Part shown: positions 18,207 through 27,715 of the stretch, piece by piece
Layout: each line of letters begins with the position of its first letter
Position numbering within the stretch: the first letter of the stretch is position 1
Assembly: GCA_030705885.1 (NCBI GenBank)
Contig: JAUZPN010000001.1
Location: 1 to 64,000 of the forward strand
DNA: 64,000 nucleotides
Source: Bacillota bacterium
Lineage (GTDB): Bacteria > Bacillota > Clostridia > Clostridiales > Clostridiaceae
Reading direction: 5' to 3'
Notes under the pieces: model-generated
Told to the model about the DNA's origin: nothing
What the model saw: only the letters and a program-made list of their open reading frames with translations
Database searches by the model: none
Position numbers and translations under genes: made by a program

Positions 18207-18603
18207 ACCCTTATTACCAGATTTTTATTTCAACTTTTGTTGTTTATTGAATGTTACATTGTCCTCAGTTACAAATTTCCAATAAATTTCTAAAAGAAGC
18301 TTTACCTCGCTATCATTCATAAATTAATTAGAACTAAATGTGATGAGGAAAATATACATAACAAATATATTATTATTCGACAAAAAAAGCTATATTCCTG
18401 CTAAAAATAAAAATTAATATTTTTTATTTTTAAATTATTAATAAATAACCAAAATAATTATTTTAATTTATATTAAATAAACTACAAAATACATTATATT
18501 TATTTATTCCTGCAAATATTATTTTACCCATATAATAACAAATTTTATTCCTATTTTTTATATTTCTTTTATTTTTGTAAATTTTTTTATTGATTTTTTA
18601 AAA
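18207..18603. other. Intergenic region between dnaG and dgt
   Basis: 397 bases. It holds repeat copy 3 (18255-18357). The rest (18358-18603) is very AT-rich with A and T runs and no feature I can support. Confidence 0.6.
18255..18357 (-). repeat. 103-bp palindromic repeat, copy 3
   Basis: CATTGTCCTCAGTTACAAA at the left, TTTCTAAAAGAAGCTTTACC in the middle and TTAATTAGAACTAAATGTG at the right. Reverse orientation, upstream of dnaG. Confidence 0.85.
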
Positions 18604-19632
18604 TTAATAGATAATAGTCTTTGGAACATATATATCATTAAATAAAATTAAGCAGTAATCATCACTCATTCCAGAAATATAATCTGCTACACCTTGATAT
18701 AACCCATCTTCTTCAACTATATGCATATAAAACTCAGGCATTTTATGCGGGTTCTTAAGATAATAATTAAAAACTTGTTCTAAAACAAATTTTGCTTTAT
18801 CCCTTTCAACTTTTAATTTTTCACCCCTATAAATATTTTCAAACATAAAATTTCTGAGATTAGTTAAACTAAATTGTATATTTTCACTTAAAGAAATTTC
18901 AAAAAAATTACTATTTATATTTTTTAATGAAGTATAAATACAATCTTTAACTAAAGTATCAATTCTCTTACTGTGAGTTTTCCCTAAATAATTAAGAATA
19001 TCCACTGGAAGCTCCTCTTCCTTTAAAAGTCCTGCTCTTATAGAATCATCTATATCATGATTTACATATGCAATTTTATCACTAAATTTAACAACCTGTC
19101 CTTCTAAAGTAAAAGCTTTTTCAGAAGAATCTGAAAAACCGCTGTGATATAAAATACCATTTAACACTTCCTTTGTAAGATTAAGACCTTTTCCTTGTTT
19201 TTCGATTTTTGTAAGTACTCTTACACTATTCTCATTATGTCTGAATCCATTTGGTAGAAGAGAATTTAATACTTCTTCTCCATTATGTGCAAAAGCGACA
19301 TGACCAATATCGTGCCCAAGTGAAATTGCCTCAATTAAATCTTCATTCAACCCAATTCCTTTACCTATTGTTTTAGCAATTTGATTTACTTCCAAGGTGT
19401 GTGTAAGTCTTGTTCTATAATGATCACCCCAGGTCTTAATATATACTTGAGTTTTATGTTTTAATCTTCTGAAGGATTTACTATGTATAATTCTATCCCT
19501 GTCAATCATATAATCCGTTCTGATTTCATCTAAATCTTCTTTTTTATCACGACCTTTTGATTTCGATGAAAACGATGCACAGGGCAACAATAAACTTTTT
19601 TCACTGCCTTCTATTTTATCCCTTATAGTCAT
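18604..19632 (-). CDS. dgt: dNTP triphosphohydrolase, Dgt family (HD superfamily)
   Basis: 342 aa from ATG at 19632, chosen because AGGAGG lies 7 bases upstream. HD metal motif in [19 protein letters not shown], with the family arginine/His patch [10 protein letters not shown] and [10 protein letters not shown] second Asp lies in [10 protein letters not shown]. It hydrolyses a dNTP to the nucleoside and triphosphate and so trims nucleotide pools. Clostridia often carry dgt next to dnaG, as here, but a 397-base gap with a repeat separates them. Confidence 0.92.
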   Translation of the reverse strand: MTIRDKIEGSEKSLLLPCASFSSKSKGRDKKEDLDEIRTDYMIDRDRIIHSKSFRRLKHKTQVYIKTWGDHYRTRLTHTLEVNQIAKTIGKGIGLNEDLIEAISLGHDIGHVAFAHNGEEVLNSLLPNGFRHNENSVRVLTKIEKQGKGLNLTKEVLNGILYHSGFSDSSEKAFTLEGQVVKFSDKIAYVNHDIDDSIRAGLLKEEELPVDILNYLGKTHSKRIDTLVKDCIYTSLKNINSNFFEISLSENIQFSLTNLRNFMFENIYRGEKLKVERDKAKFVLEQVFNYYLKNPHKMPEFYMHIVEEDGLYQGVADYISGMSDDYCLILFNDIYVPKTIIY

Positions 19633-19977
19633 AATTTTTCCTCCTAGCAAAGATTTATATAATTAATTATATTATTCTATATTAATTACAAATCTCCTTT
19701 ATTTTATACAATATTTTCGAAAAAATTATATGAATTTTGTAAATGACTATATTTTATGAAAAAACATAAATTATATCGGTCAAAGATAGTCATGGACTAA
19801 TACACTGTTCGAGAATGACTTTACGAAAGAGAATATATTAAATTGGTCATTAATCTGCATTAAATTTTTAAGGAAAGCTACTTAATAAAAATATTTTTTT
19901 ATTACTTAATATAATGTATATTACAATAATTCTGTTAATATCCTATAGTAAGATTTATTTTTAGGAGTGCTGTATTA
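19633..19977. other. Divergent intergenic region between dgt and the CotS-like gene
   Basis: 345 bases, AT-rich. A GGTCAAA-GAT-AGTCATG heptad pair at 19778-19794 is partly like a CtsR box, and TAGTC-ATG-GACTA (19787-19799) is a short palindrome. No SigA promoter of good quality seen for either gene; a sporulation sigma promoter is possible for the right gene. Confidence 0.4.
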
Positions 19978-21039
19978 ATGGAATCAAATAAGTTTAATAT
20001 AAATTTTCTATCAGAAGAAAATGTTAAAAAAAATGTATTGCCAATATATAATCTTGAAAATGCTAAAATAACAAAAATTAAATTTAAAGATTCAGACAAA
20101 CAGCGAGCTGTGTATAAAGTTGATTACATAAATACCTCCTACTGTTTAAAAAAAGTTTACTTTTCAATAAATGATTTGCTTTTTGTATATTCAGCTATTG
20201 AATGGTTTTTTAGGAATGGAATTAATGTACCAAGAATACTCCCTACTAAAGAAAAAAGCAGATTTGTAAACTATAAAAATATGCTTTTTATTCTCACTCC
20301 ATGGGTTAATGGATTAAAATGCGATTATGATAATACTAATCACATGATTTCTTCAATCAGCAATCTAGCATTAATGCATAAAGTCAGCACAAATTTTATA
20401 CCTATTAATGGCAGCAGTAATCGTAATGGATTTGAAAATTTATATTACTCAACAAGTAAACATTTAAAACAGCTTCTTCTATGTTCAAACTTAGCATTTA
20501 AATACAAAGATACATTTTCAAATATATTTCTTCAATATTTTAGTCAAAATATTGAACTTTGTCAAACTGCAGAAAAAATTGCTTCTACGATTAATACAAA
20601 AATGCTAAATAAGGCTTTGTGTCATTCAGATTATGTTAATAAAAATATAATTGTTGATGAAAGTAATAAAATATGGGTCATTGATTTTGATAAATGCAAA
20701 ATGGATTACGCAGTACATGATATTTCATATTTTCTAAGAAGATTTTTAAAAAGAGATAATACTCAATGGGATATTAAAACTGCGATTGATACACTAAATA
20801 ATTATGAAAGTATTAAATCTTTAAACATTAATGAATATAAAGCTATATTAGTATATTTAGCTTTTCCACAAAAATACTGGAAAATTTCTAAGGACTATTA
20901 TAATAATATAAATAAGTGCAATAAAAATTCTTTTATTGTATTAATGAAAAAAGCAAATGAACAAAATGAAAGTCACATACAATTTGTAAATGAAATGATA
21001 AAATATTTAGAAGATAAATTTAATGAAAAATTATTATAA
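19978..21039 (+). CDS. CotS-family spore coat protein (aminoglycoside phosphotransferase fold)
   Basis: 353 aa. The kinase-like fold is shown by CHSDYVNKNIIVD (HxDxxxxN catalytic-loop form) near residue 217 and WVIDFDKCKMDYAVHDIS near 236, the Asp of the metal-binding motif. CotS/YutH-type proteins of spore formers share this fold and localise to the spore coat. Whether this one still phosphorylates anything is unknown. AGGAG upstream of ATG, single gene, ended by a strong terminator at 21099. An ordinary small-molecule kinase is the alternative. Confidence 0.75.
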   Translation: MESNKFNINFLSEENVKKNVLPIYNLENAKITKIKFKDSDKQRAVYKVDYINTSYCLKKVYFSINDLLFVYSAIEWFFRNGINVPRILPTKEKSRFVNYKNMLFILTPWVNGLKCDYDNTNHMISSISNLALMHKVSTNFIPINGSSNRNGFENLYYSTSKHLKQLLLCSNLAFKYKDTFSNIFLQYFSQNIELCQTAEKIASTINTKMLNKALCHSDYVNKNIIVDESNKIWVIDFDKCKMDYAVHDISYFLRRFLKRDNTQWDIKTAIDTLNNYESIKSLNINEYKAILVYLAFPQKYWKISKDYYNNINKCNKNSFIVLMKKANEQNESHIQFVNEMIKYLEDKFNEKLL

Positions 21040-21098
21040 TCTATGAATTTTAAATCTAAACCTTAACATCAGCATAAAATGCATTAAGAACTATAAAA

Positions 21099-21123
21099 AG
21101 AGGCTGAATTCAGCCTCTCTTTA
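21099..21123 (+). terminator. Intrinsic terminator after the CotS-like gene
   Basis: A perfect 20-base palindrome, AGAGGCTGAATTCAGCCTCT at 21099-21118, followed by CTTTAT. Confidence 0.8.
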
Positions 21124-21239
21124 TAATATTATCTTGGATTATTAACATGTGATTGTACAGTTGCTATCATAAAAGACCAACCACTATTTTTTACTATTAT
21201 GAAACTTAACAGCATGATTTTTACATAATTTTCATGAAT

Positions 21240-22688
21240 TTATAGGCTATCTTGGAAGTCTTCTCTAAATTTCTTCACGAGCTTTTCTTGCCAGTTCGAA
21301 ACTGGTTCCAAACGTCCTACGAAAAAACGTAATGTTTTTGGTTCTTCTGTAAATCGAAGTCCACCGATGAGCTCCCTATTTTCCCAGAGCCAAGTGATTC
21401 TGTCAATTGCGTAATCCACTTGACTGAGTGTGAAGACACGTCTTGGCATTGCGCAACGCACAAGTTCCATAGATGCAAGGTGTTCACTACCATCTGGATT
21501 TCTGTCTTCGCTGAGTGTTCCTCTTTCCATAGAACGAATGCCTCCTGCAATGTAAAGTGCAGAGCACAAAGCTGCAGCTGGATACTCTTTTCCTGAAACA
21601 TGTGGAATAAATTTCATGGCATCTAAATGGCAACCGAGTCCACCAGCAGGTTTTACGACTGGAATTCCTCTTTTGTCGAGTTCATTAACCATGTACTCAA
21701 TAAATTGTGGTCCTTGTGATATCACTTCCATATCCAATGTTTCATCTAGTCCTACTGTAATAGCTGCCATTTCACGAACAGACATTCCGCCATAAGTTAG
21801 GAATCCTTCGTATAGGGTAACAGTTTCCTTCATAGAATCCCAAAGTTCTTTTGTTCTAAGACAAATACCGCCACCTCTTGCAAATCCAAATTTTCTAGCA
21901 GAGAAGTAGATTATATCAAAATTTGAAGCTACCTTTAGCATGATTTCTTTTATACTCAAATCCCTGCACTTTTCTTCTCTCAACTTCATGAAGTAAAGAT
22001 TGTCCTGCAGCAAGCTGGCATCAAGCAGCATCATAATGCCGTGTTCTCTACAAATATTCTTCACTGCTTCTATATTTTCTAGGGAGATTGGCTGGCCCCC
22101 AATGAGGTTTGTTCCTGCTTCCACCCTGACAAAAGGAATGTGTTCTGCACCAATCTCTTTAATTGAATTTCTTAATTTATTTAGATCAAAATTCCCTTTG
22201 AATGGGTCTGTACTGTTTGGAATTAGACTATCATCGCTGACTAATTCAATGACTCTTCCTCCATTTATTACAATGTGAGCTTTGGTCGTTGTAAAGTGAT
22301 AATTCATTGGTACAACGTCACCAGGTTTTACAAAACGTTTTGCAATGAGGTTTTCACATGCACGGCCTTGGTGAGCTGGCAAGAAGAATTTCATTTCTAA
22401 AATCTCTTGAATTTTTGCTTCCAATTCAAAGTACGTTCTAGATCCTGCATAGGCATCATCTGCGTTTATCATAGATGCAAGCTGATTGTCGCTCATGGCA
22501 TTGACTCCACTGTCTGTAAGCATATCCAGGAAAATATCATTATTTTTTAATAAATATAGATTGTTTCCAGCTTCATTTAATGCCTTTTGTCGATCTTCTA
22601 CTGGAGGCAAAAATAGTTTTTGTACTATTCTCACTTTGTGCATTTCTAATGGAATTTCTTTTCCACTAAAAAATTTAATTTTTTTCAT
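21240..22688 (-). CDS. Tyrosine phenol-lyase/tryptophanase family beta-eliminating lyase
   Basis: 482 aa from ATG at 22688, with GGAGAGG upstream; longer starts would run into the T-box terminator. Fold type I PLP enzyme. Lys266 (FSARKFG) is the Schiff-base lysine and Asp223 (LLDASL) binds the PLP ring nitrogen. Arg109 (HQGRACE) and the Arg in MPRRVF are kept from tyrosine phenol-lyase, as is Arg389 in RSMERG, which in that enzyme contacts the phenol side chain (tryptophanase has Ile there). Leu226 replaces the family Arg of DATR, and the KKD after the active Lys is changed, so this is a divergent branch. It is controlled by a tyrosine T-box, odd for a tyrosine-breaking enzyme. G+C is raised (line 21601-21660: 26/60), which hints at transfer. 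Substrate unproven. Confidence 0.8.
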   Translation of the reverse strand: MKKIKFFSGKEIPLEMHKVRIVQKLFLPPVEDRQKALNEAGNNLYLLKNNDIFLDMLTDSGVNAMSDNQLASMINADDAYAGSRTYFELEAKIQEILEMKFFLPAHQGRACENLIAKRFVKPGDVVPMNYHFTTTKAHIVINGGRVIELVSDDSLIPNSTDPFKGNFDLNKLRNSIKEIGAEHIPFVRVEAGTNLIGGQPISLENIEAVKNICREHGIMMLLDASLLQDNLYFMKLREEKCRDLSIKEIMLKVASNFDIIYFSARKFGFARGGGICLRTKELWDSMKETVTLYEGFLTYGGMSVREMAAITVGLDETLDMEVISQGPQFIEYMVNELDKRGIPVVKPAGGLGCHLDAMKFIPHVSGKEYPAAALCSALYIAGGIRSMERGTLSEDRNPDGSEHLASMELVRCAMPRRVFTLSQVDYAIDRITWLWENRELIGGLRFTEEPKTLRFFVGRLEPVSNWQEKLVKKFREDFQDSL

Positions 22689-22744
22689 ACTAACCTCTCC
22701 TTTTTTATTTTTATGATTTAATCTAAGTTTTATATGGAGAAGCA

Positions 22745-23057
22745 AAAAAACGCCCTCCTGTTTGTTCACAAGAGGACGAATACAATACCGTGTTACCACC
22801 TCAATTTACACTAATCTCGCGATAAAGTGCCTCAGCAGGTACATGTAGGAACGTTGTCATTACGGATACCCTGTCGCTATAACGGGCGAAATCCCGTAAC
22901 CAAATACTCAGAAGCAGATTTGCTACCTTTTAAAATTCTACTCAAAAGATGTATTCAGCCATCCTTGTTTTCTGCTACCTTTCACCAACCGGCAGTTCTC
23001 TAACAAAACTTTTGTATGACTTACTTATTCTTAATCATCGTATTTACGTTCTAATTA
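22745..23057 (-). promoter_or_regulatory. T-box riboswitch leader, tyrosine type
   Basis: The minus strand shows stem I (GAGAACTGCCGGTTGGTGAA) and the specifier loop TGAATACATC, with UAC (Tyr) at 22953-22951 followed by GAGTAG. The T-box AGGTGGTAACACGG has UGGU (22798-22795), which pairs with an ACCA tRNA end, consistent with tRNA-Tyr. A terminator stem follows at 22778-22751 (11 bp with two wobbles) and a T-run. Uncharged tRNA-Tyr would turn on the downstream lyase gene. Confidence 0.92.
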
Positions 23058-23063
23058 TTACTC

Positions 23064-23092
23064 ATGCTATCACATTTTATTTTCTTTGTCAA
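23064..23092 (-). promoter_or_regulatory. Promoter of the T-box transcript
   Basis: Minus strand TTGACA (23092-23087), 17-base spacer, TAGCAT (23069-23064). Confidence 0.7.
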
Positions 23093-23203
23093 ACGTTTCA
23101 AAAAAGAATTAATGAGATTAAGTTACAATACCTTATACTTTTTATACTGCAGATAGCCTCAAATGCCCATTGTATAAAGCTTTTCGAACTGTTTTTATAC
23201 TAT

Positions 23204-25849
23204 TTATTTTTGAGTTGGTCTTGGATTCTTTACCTGTGCTTGTGCAGCTGCAAGTCTTGCAAGTGGTACTCTGAATGGTGAGCATGATACATAGTTAAGT
23301 CCTGCATTATGACAGAATTCAACTGAAGATGGATCTCCACCATGTTCTCCGCATATACCAAGTTTAATATCAGGTCTAACAGATTTACCTAATTCAGCAG
23401 CCATTTTTACAAGTTTGCCAACACCAGTCTGGTCTAACTTTGCAAATGGATCTGATTCGTAAATCTTCTTTTCATAGTAATCCTTTAAGAATTTACCTGA
23501 GTCATCTCTTGAGAAACCAAATGTCATTTGAGTTAAATCATTAGTTCCAAATGAGAAGAATTGAGCTTCTTTAGCTATTTCATCAGCTGTAAGAGCAGCT
23601 CTTGGTATTTCTATCATAGTACCAACTTTATACTCAAGCTTTGCATTTCTCTCAGCTAATACTTTTTCAGCAGTTTTAACAACTATATCTTTAACATATT
23701 TTAATTCTTTAATTTCTCCAACAAGTGGTATCATTATTTCTGGAACTATATTCCAATCAGCATGTCTTGATATAACATCTAAAGCAGCTTCTATAACAGC
23801 TCTTGTCTGCATTTCAGCTATTTCTGGATAAGATACTGCAAGACGGCATCCTCTATGACCCATCATTGGGTTAAATTCATGTAATGAATCTACTGTTTCT
23901 TTAAGTTCATCATAAGTTATACCAAGTTCTTTAGCTATTGCTTCTATATCTTCATGAGCAGTAGGTAAGAATTCATGTAGTGGTGGATCCAAGAATCTTA
24001 TAGTAACTGGTCTATATTCCATAGCCTCGTAAAGACCTATAAAGTCTTCTCTCTGCATTGGTAATAATTTATCTAATGCTTTAACTCTTTGCTCAACAGT
24101 TTTAGCAACTATCATTTCTCTAACAGCTTTAATTCTGTCTTCTGCAAAGAACATATGCTCAGTTCTGCAAAGACCGATACCTTCAGCTCCGAATATTACT
24201 GCCTGCTTAGCATCCTTTGGAGTATCAGCATTTGTTCTTACTTTTAAGCTTCTAACTTCATCTGCCCAACCCATAAATGTTCCAAAGTATCCACTGATTT
24301 GTGGCATTTCAGTTTTGATTGGTTCTCCATAAACATTACCTGTATTACCATCTAATGATATGAAATCAACATCAGTATATTTCTTTCCGCCAACTTCAAA
24401 ATATCTTTCTTCTTCATTAACCTTTATGTCTCCGCATCCTGCTACGCAGCATGCACCCATGCCTCTTGCTACAACTGCAGCGTGAGAAGTCATACCGCCT
24501 CTAACAGTTAATATACCTTCAGCAGCAATCATTCCTTCTATATCTTCTGGTGAAGTTTCAAGTCTTACTAAAACAACTTTTTCGCCCTTAGCTTTTCTTT
24601 CCTTAGCTTCTTCTGCTGAGAAACAAACCTTTCCGCTTGCTGCTCCTGGAGAAGCTGGAAGTCCTTTAGCTATTATAGCAGCCTTTGCTAATTCGCTTGC
24701 TACAAATGTTGGGTGTAATAATGTATCTAATTGCTTTGGTTCAACCTTTAATAAAGCTTCTTCTTTAGTTAATAAACCTTCAGAAACTAAATCAACAGCA
24801 ATCTTTAATGCAGCTTGAGCTGTTCTTTTTCCGTTTCTTGTCTGTAAGAAGAATAATGTTCCATCTTCAATTGTAAATTCCATATCCTGCATGTCTTTGT
24901 AGTGATTTTCTAATGTATTTACTATATTTATAAATTGGTCATAAACTTCTTTATTTCTTTTTTCAAGTGTAGAAATATCTTCTGGAGTTCTAATACCAGC
25001 AACAACGTCTTCACCTTGTGCATTCATTAAGTACTCAGCATATATTTTCTTTTCTCCAGTAGAAGGGTTTCTTGAGAAAGCAACTCCTGTACCTGAAGTT
25101 TCTCCTTTATTACCAAATACCATTTGCTGAACATTAACAGCAGTTCCCCAGTTACTTGGAATATCGTTAAGTCTTCTGTAAACATTTGCTCTTGGGTTAT
25201 CCCATGATCTAAATACAGCAGTTACAGCTTCAATTAATTGAACTTGTGGATCTGATGGGAAATCTTCTCCCTTTTCTTTTTTGTAAAGTGCAAGGAATTT
25301 TTTTACTAAAGCTTTTAAATCATCTGCATTTAATTCAGTATCAAATTTAACACCTTTAGCTTCTTTAGCTTCATCTAATAAATGTTCAAATAATCTTTTT
25401 TCAACACCCATAACAACATCAGCAAACATTTGAATAAATCTTCTATATGAATCGTATGCAAATCTTGGATTGTTTGTTAATTTTGCCATAACTTCTACTG
25501 TTTCTTCATTTAAACCAAGATTAAGTATTGTATCCATCATACCAGGCATAGAAACTCTTGCACCAGATCTAACAGAAACAAGCAATGGATTTTCCATGCT
25601 TCCAAATTTCTTTCCAGTGATTTTTTCAAGTTCTACCATAGCATCAGAAATCTGCTTATTAACATCTTCAGAGATTTTCTTTCCATCATCATAATATTTG
25701 TTACATGCTTCTGTTGTAACAGTAAATCCCTGTGGAACTGGTATTCCTAATCTAGTCATTCCTGCTAAGTTAGCACCTTTACCACCAAGAAGGTTTTTAT
25801 CATTTTCTGAACCTTCACTAAAATGGTAAACATATTTTTTGTTTTCCAT
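23204..25849 (-). CDS. ppdK: Pyruvate, phosphate dikinase
   Basis: 881 aa from ATG at 25849 (AAGGAG upstream; the GTG 9 bases earlier overlaps that site). An N-terminal ATP-grasp domain is followed by the phospho-His swivel domain with GGMTSHAAVVARGMGACCV near residue 450. A C-terminal TIM barrel carries the PEP/pyruvate site (GTNDLTQMTFGFSRDD, CGEHGGDPSS). It converts pyruvate, ATP and Pi to PEP, AMP and PPi, or the reverse in PPi-linked glycolysis. Full length. A hairpin with a poly-T tail lies just ahead of the ribosome site. Confidence 0.97.
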   Translation of the reverse strand: MENKKYVYHFSEGSENDKNLLGGKGANLAGMTRLGIPVPQGFTVTTEACNKYYDDGKKISEDVNKQISDAMVELEKITGKKFGSMENPLLVSVRSGARVSMPGMMDTILNLGLNEETVEVMAKLTNNPRFAYDSYRRFIQMFADVVMGVEKRLFEHLLDEAKEAKGVKFDTELNADDLKALVKKFLALYKKEKGEDFPSDPQVQLIEAVTAVFRSWDNPRANVYRRLNDIPSNWGTAVNVQQMVFGNKGETSGTGVAFSRNPSTGEKKIYAEYLMNAQGEDVVAGIRTPEDISTLEKRNKEVYDQFINIVNTLENHYKDMQDMEFTIEDGTLFFLQTRNGKRTAQAALKIAVDLVSEGLLTKEEALLKVEPKQLDTLLHPTFVASELAKAAIIAKGLPASPGAASGKVCFSAEEAKERKAKGEKVVLVRLETSPEDIEGMIAAEGILTVRGGMTSHAAVVARGMGACCVAGCGDIKVNEEERYFEVGGKKYTDVDFISLDGNTGNVYGEPIKTEMPQISGYFGTFMGWADEVRSLKVRTNADTPKDAKQAVIFGAEGIGLCRTEHMFFAEDRIKAVREMIVAKTVEQRVKALDKLLPMQREDFIGLYEAMEYRPVTIRFLDPPLHEFLPTAHEDIEAIAKELGITYDELKETVDSLHEFNPMMGHRGCRLAVSYPEIAEMQTRAVIEAALDVISRHADWNIVPEIMIPLVGEIKELKYVKDIVVKTAEKVLAERNAKLEYKVGTMIEIPRAALTADEIAKEAQFFSFGTNDLTQMTFGFSRDDSGKFLKDYYEKKIYESDPFAKLDQTGVGKLVKMAAELGKSVRPDIKLGICGEHGGDPSSVEFCHNAGLNYVSCSPFRVPLARLAAAQAQVKNPRPTQK

Positions 25850-25864
25850 ATGTAACACTCCTTC

Positions 25865-25911
25865 AAAAAAAAAATTATATATTCTAACGAGGTTTTAAAA
25901 ACCCCTGTTAG
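25865..25911 (-). promoter_or_regulatory. Hairpin plus poly-T just upstream of ppdK (possible attenuator)
   Basis: On the minus strand CTAACAGGGGTTTT pairs with AAAACCTCGTTAG with a one-base bulge. After about 10 bases a run of ten T residues follows, then the ppdK ribosome site. It looks like a terminator placed in the leader. Confidence 0.45.
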
Positions 25912-26044
25912 TTATCAAAAATAAATACTAAGTACCAATTATACTTATATTTTCATAAATCACAATAACATTATATCATGTAAAATATAGAAATGGTATA
26001 TGTGTTTTATATTTTTTATTAATTTTATATTAACAACAAAAGAC

Positions 26045-26072
26045 AGTCAGTAATAATTTTCAAATACTGACT
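26045..26072 (-). terminator. Hairpin downstream of the DUF4342 gene
   Basis: AGTCAGTA at 26045-26052 pairs with TACTGACT at 26065-26072. TCTTTTG follows on the minus strand. Confidence 0.5.
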
Positions 26073-26075
26073 ATC

Positions 26076-26162
26076 TATACTTTCCTTGTCACATTTAGTT
26101 CCACTTAATTTATTAATGATAGCGAAGATAATTTCGTGGAATTTTTAGACCAAGGATAGTAC
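26076..26162 (+). repeat. Palindromic repeat, copy 4 (internally shortened)
   Basis: TATACTTTCCTTGTCACATT start and CCAAGGATAGTAC end are kept. About 16 bases of the centre are missing relative to the 103-bp form. Ends 8 bases from the DUF4342 stop codon. Confidence 0.85.
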
Positions 26163-26170
26163 AATGTTTA

Positions 26171-26767
26171 TTAATTATCTGTTTTAGATTCATCTAAATC
26201 TTCAAATTTAACAGTATATTTATAAACATTATCACTACTATTATCTTCTTCAGACGAAGCTTTATGAGTTATCTTTTCTTTAACACCTGCTGCAATATCA
26301 GAAATTACATCTTTAGCATTTGTTACTTTATCTTTCATATCAGTTACAGTATCTTTAATAATAGTATTTACTACTTCAACTGAACCATCATTTTTAGTTA
26401 TTTCTATAGAAAGCTTTAGCGCAAATACCGCTAATATGCTTCCTCCAAAAACTAATGGAGCAAGCCATAAAGTTAAGCCAGTTATAACTACACCAGCATT
26501 AACAGGGATATCTGCTAAAATTTTATTGTCTTTTTTAATTTTTATTCTTGTTACAGAACCTGTTTGTATTAATCCTTTTATCCAATTTAAAAACTCTTCC
26601 TTTGTAGTGCAAATTTCTTTTATTTTAGATTTTTTATTGTTTTCAGAATATATCAAAGCATCTACCAAATTTCCTTGAGCAGCCTCTAAAGCTTCTCTAG
26701 CTTCTGAATAAGTAACTCCAAGTCTCTCACGTATAATATCAATTTTTTCAAGTGTTATTTCTTCCAT
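26171..26767 (-). CDS. UBA-like domain and DUF4342 protein
   Basis: 198 aa, function unknown. Residues 1-42 resemble a UBA/TS-N three-helix domain (IIRERLGVTYSEAREALEAA, then GNLVDALIY). Residues 50-135 match DUF4342, including a hydrophobic stretch VVITGLTLWLAPLVFGGSIL that may enter the membrane. The C-terminus is a charged helix with repeated DVI/DKV units. It lies upstream of ppdK in the direction of transcription, with a terminator between, so the two are probably separate. Confidence 0.75.
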   Translation of the reverse strand: MEEITLEKIDIIRERLGVTYSEAREALEAAQGNLVDALIYSENNKKSKIKEICTTKEEFLNWIKGLIQTGSVTRIKIKKDNKILADIPVNAGVVITGLTLWLAPLVFGGSILAVFALKLSIEITKNDGSVEVVNTIIKDTVTDMKDKVTNAKDVISDIAAGVKEKITHKASSEEDNSSDNVYKYTVKFEDLDESKTDN

Positions 26768-26798
26768 ATTTTATAATCTCCTTTTTTAAAAATATTTG

Positions 26799-26899
26799 TA
26801 TACTATCCTCTATCACAAAATTTCTCCAAATTACTATAAAAAGTTTCTCTTCACAATCATTTATAATTTAATTGAAACTAAATATGATGAGTACAGTAT
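26799..26899 (-). repeat. Palindromic repeat, copy 5
   Basis: TATACTATCCTCTATCACAA at the left and ATTGAAACTAAATATGATG at the right, with moderate drift. It fills the gap between recO (stop 6 bases away) and the DUF4342 gene (start 32 bases away). Confidence 0.85.
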
Positions 26900-26904
26900 T
26901 ATTA

Positions 26905-27654
26905 TTAAATAAAACTGTCATTAAAATTTTTCAGGAATTCTAAACTTTTTGGTTTTCTTGAGTAGTTATGACATATAAATTCTGACAATATTTCATAAAG
27001 TTCTTTTAATATATCATCAGACAAAGAAAGACGATAAATTTTATCAGTTGTTACTTTTGTCAAAAATCTTAATGAATTATATGAAGCATTACTTATTTTT
27101 AAGCTTCCAAATTTACTGCAGCTATTACAAATTCCACCACTGTATTCAACATTAATATAGTTTGAGGATTTAATCTTTTTTTTACATATTGCACAATGTT
27201 CAAGATTCAATCCAAATCCAGTTAATTTTAATAATTTCACTTCAAAGTTTCTCATTAACAGTTCTATGCTGACCGCATTAATTTTCATAAAATAAAAGGT
27301 TGTTATAAATTCTTTAAACAGTTCCCTGTTACTTTCTTCTGAAATCATTGATATATCAATAAGTTCACATAAATATGAAGCATAAGTAAGAGTATTTAAA
27401 TCATTTAAAAATACTTGAAAAGAATCTATTACTTCAGCTTCTACTAAATTATACAGGTTTTTTCCTCTAAATACTACATAATTACAATAACAAAATGGTA
27501 ATGTTACTGAAAGAAATTTGCTTTTGCTTTTTTTAGCACCCTTGGCAACTGCAGTTATTTTACCCAGCTTTTCGCTGAAAAGACATACTAACTTATCAGA
27601 TTCATTTAAATCTTGCGTCTTAAGCACTACAGCTGGTGTCTTAAATGTTGCCAA
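26905..27654 (-). CDS. recO: DNA repair protein RecO
   Basis: 249 aa, TTG start at 27654 with GGAGATG upstream. An N-terminal OB fold (KTPAVVLKTQDLNESDKLV) is followed by a helical domain and a four-Cys zinc site: CAIC near residue 157 and CNSC near 179. RecO loads RecA onto SSB-coated single strands in RecF-pathway repair. It follows era, as in other Firmicutes. Confidence 0.95.
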   Translation of the reverse strand: MATFKTPAVVLKTQDLNESDKLVCLFSEKLGKITAVAKGAKKSKSKFLSVTLPFCYCNYVVFRGKNLYNLVEAEVIDSFQVFLNDLNTLTYASYLCELIDISMISEESNRELFKEFITTFYFMKINAVSIELLMRNFEVKLLKLTGFGLNLEHCAICKKKIKSSNYINVEYSGGICNSCSKFGSLKISNASYNSLRFLTKVTTDKIYRLSLSDDILKELYEILSEFICHNYSRKPKSLEFLKNFNDSFI

Positions 27655-27715
27655 AAAATCATCTCCTAAGTAATATTATATCCATTTTTCCTGCTGCAAT
27701 TCATAAATGTATCGA

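Larger units (their letters stand above)
25850..26170. other. Intergenic region between ppdK and the DUF4342 gene
   Basis: 321 bases. From left: a leader hairpin (25884-25911), AT-rich spacer, a terminator for the DUF4342 gene (26045-26072) and repeat copy 4 (26076-26162). Confidence 0.6.

Noticed and set aside
19778-19794. CtsR operator upstream of the CotS-like gene
   Set aside because: Second heptad matches only partly and neither neighbour is a clp or heat-shock gene.
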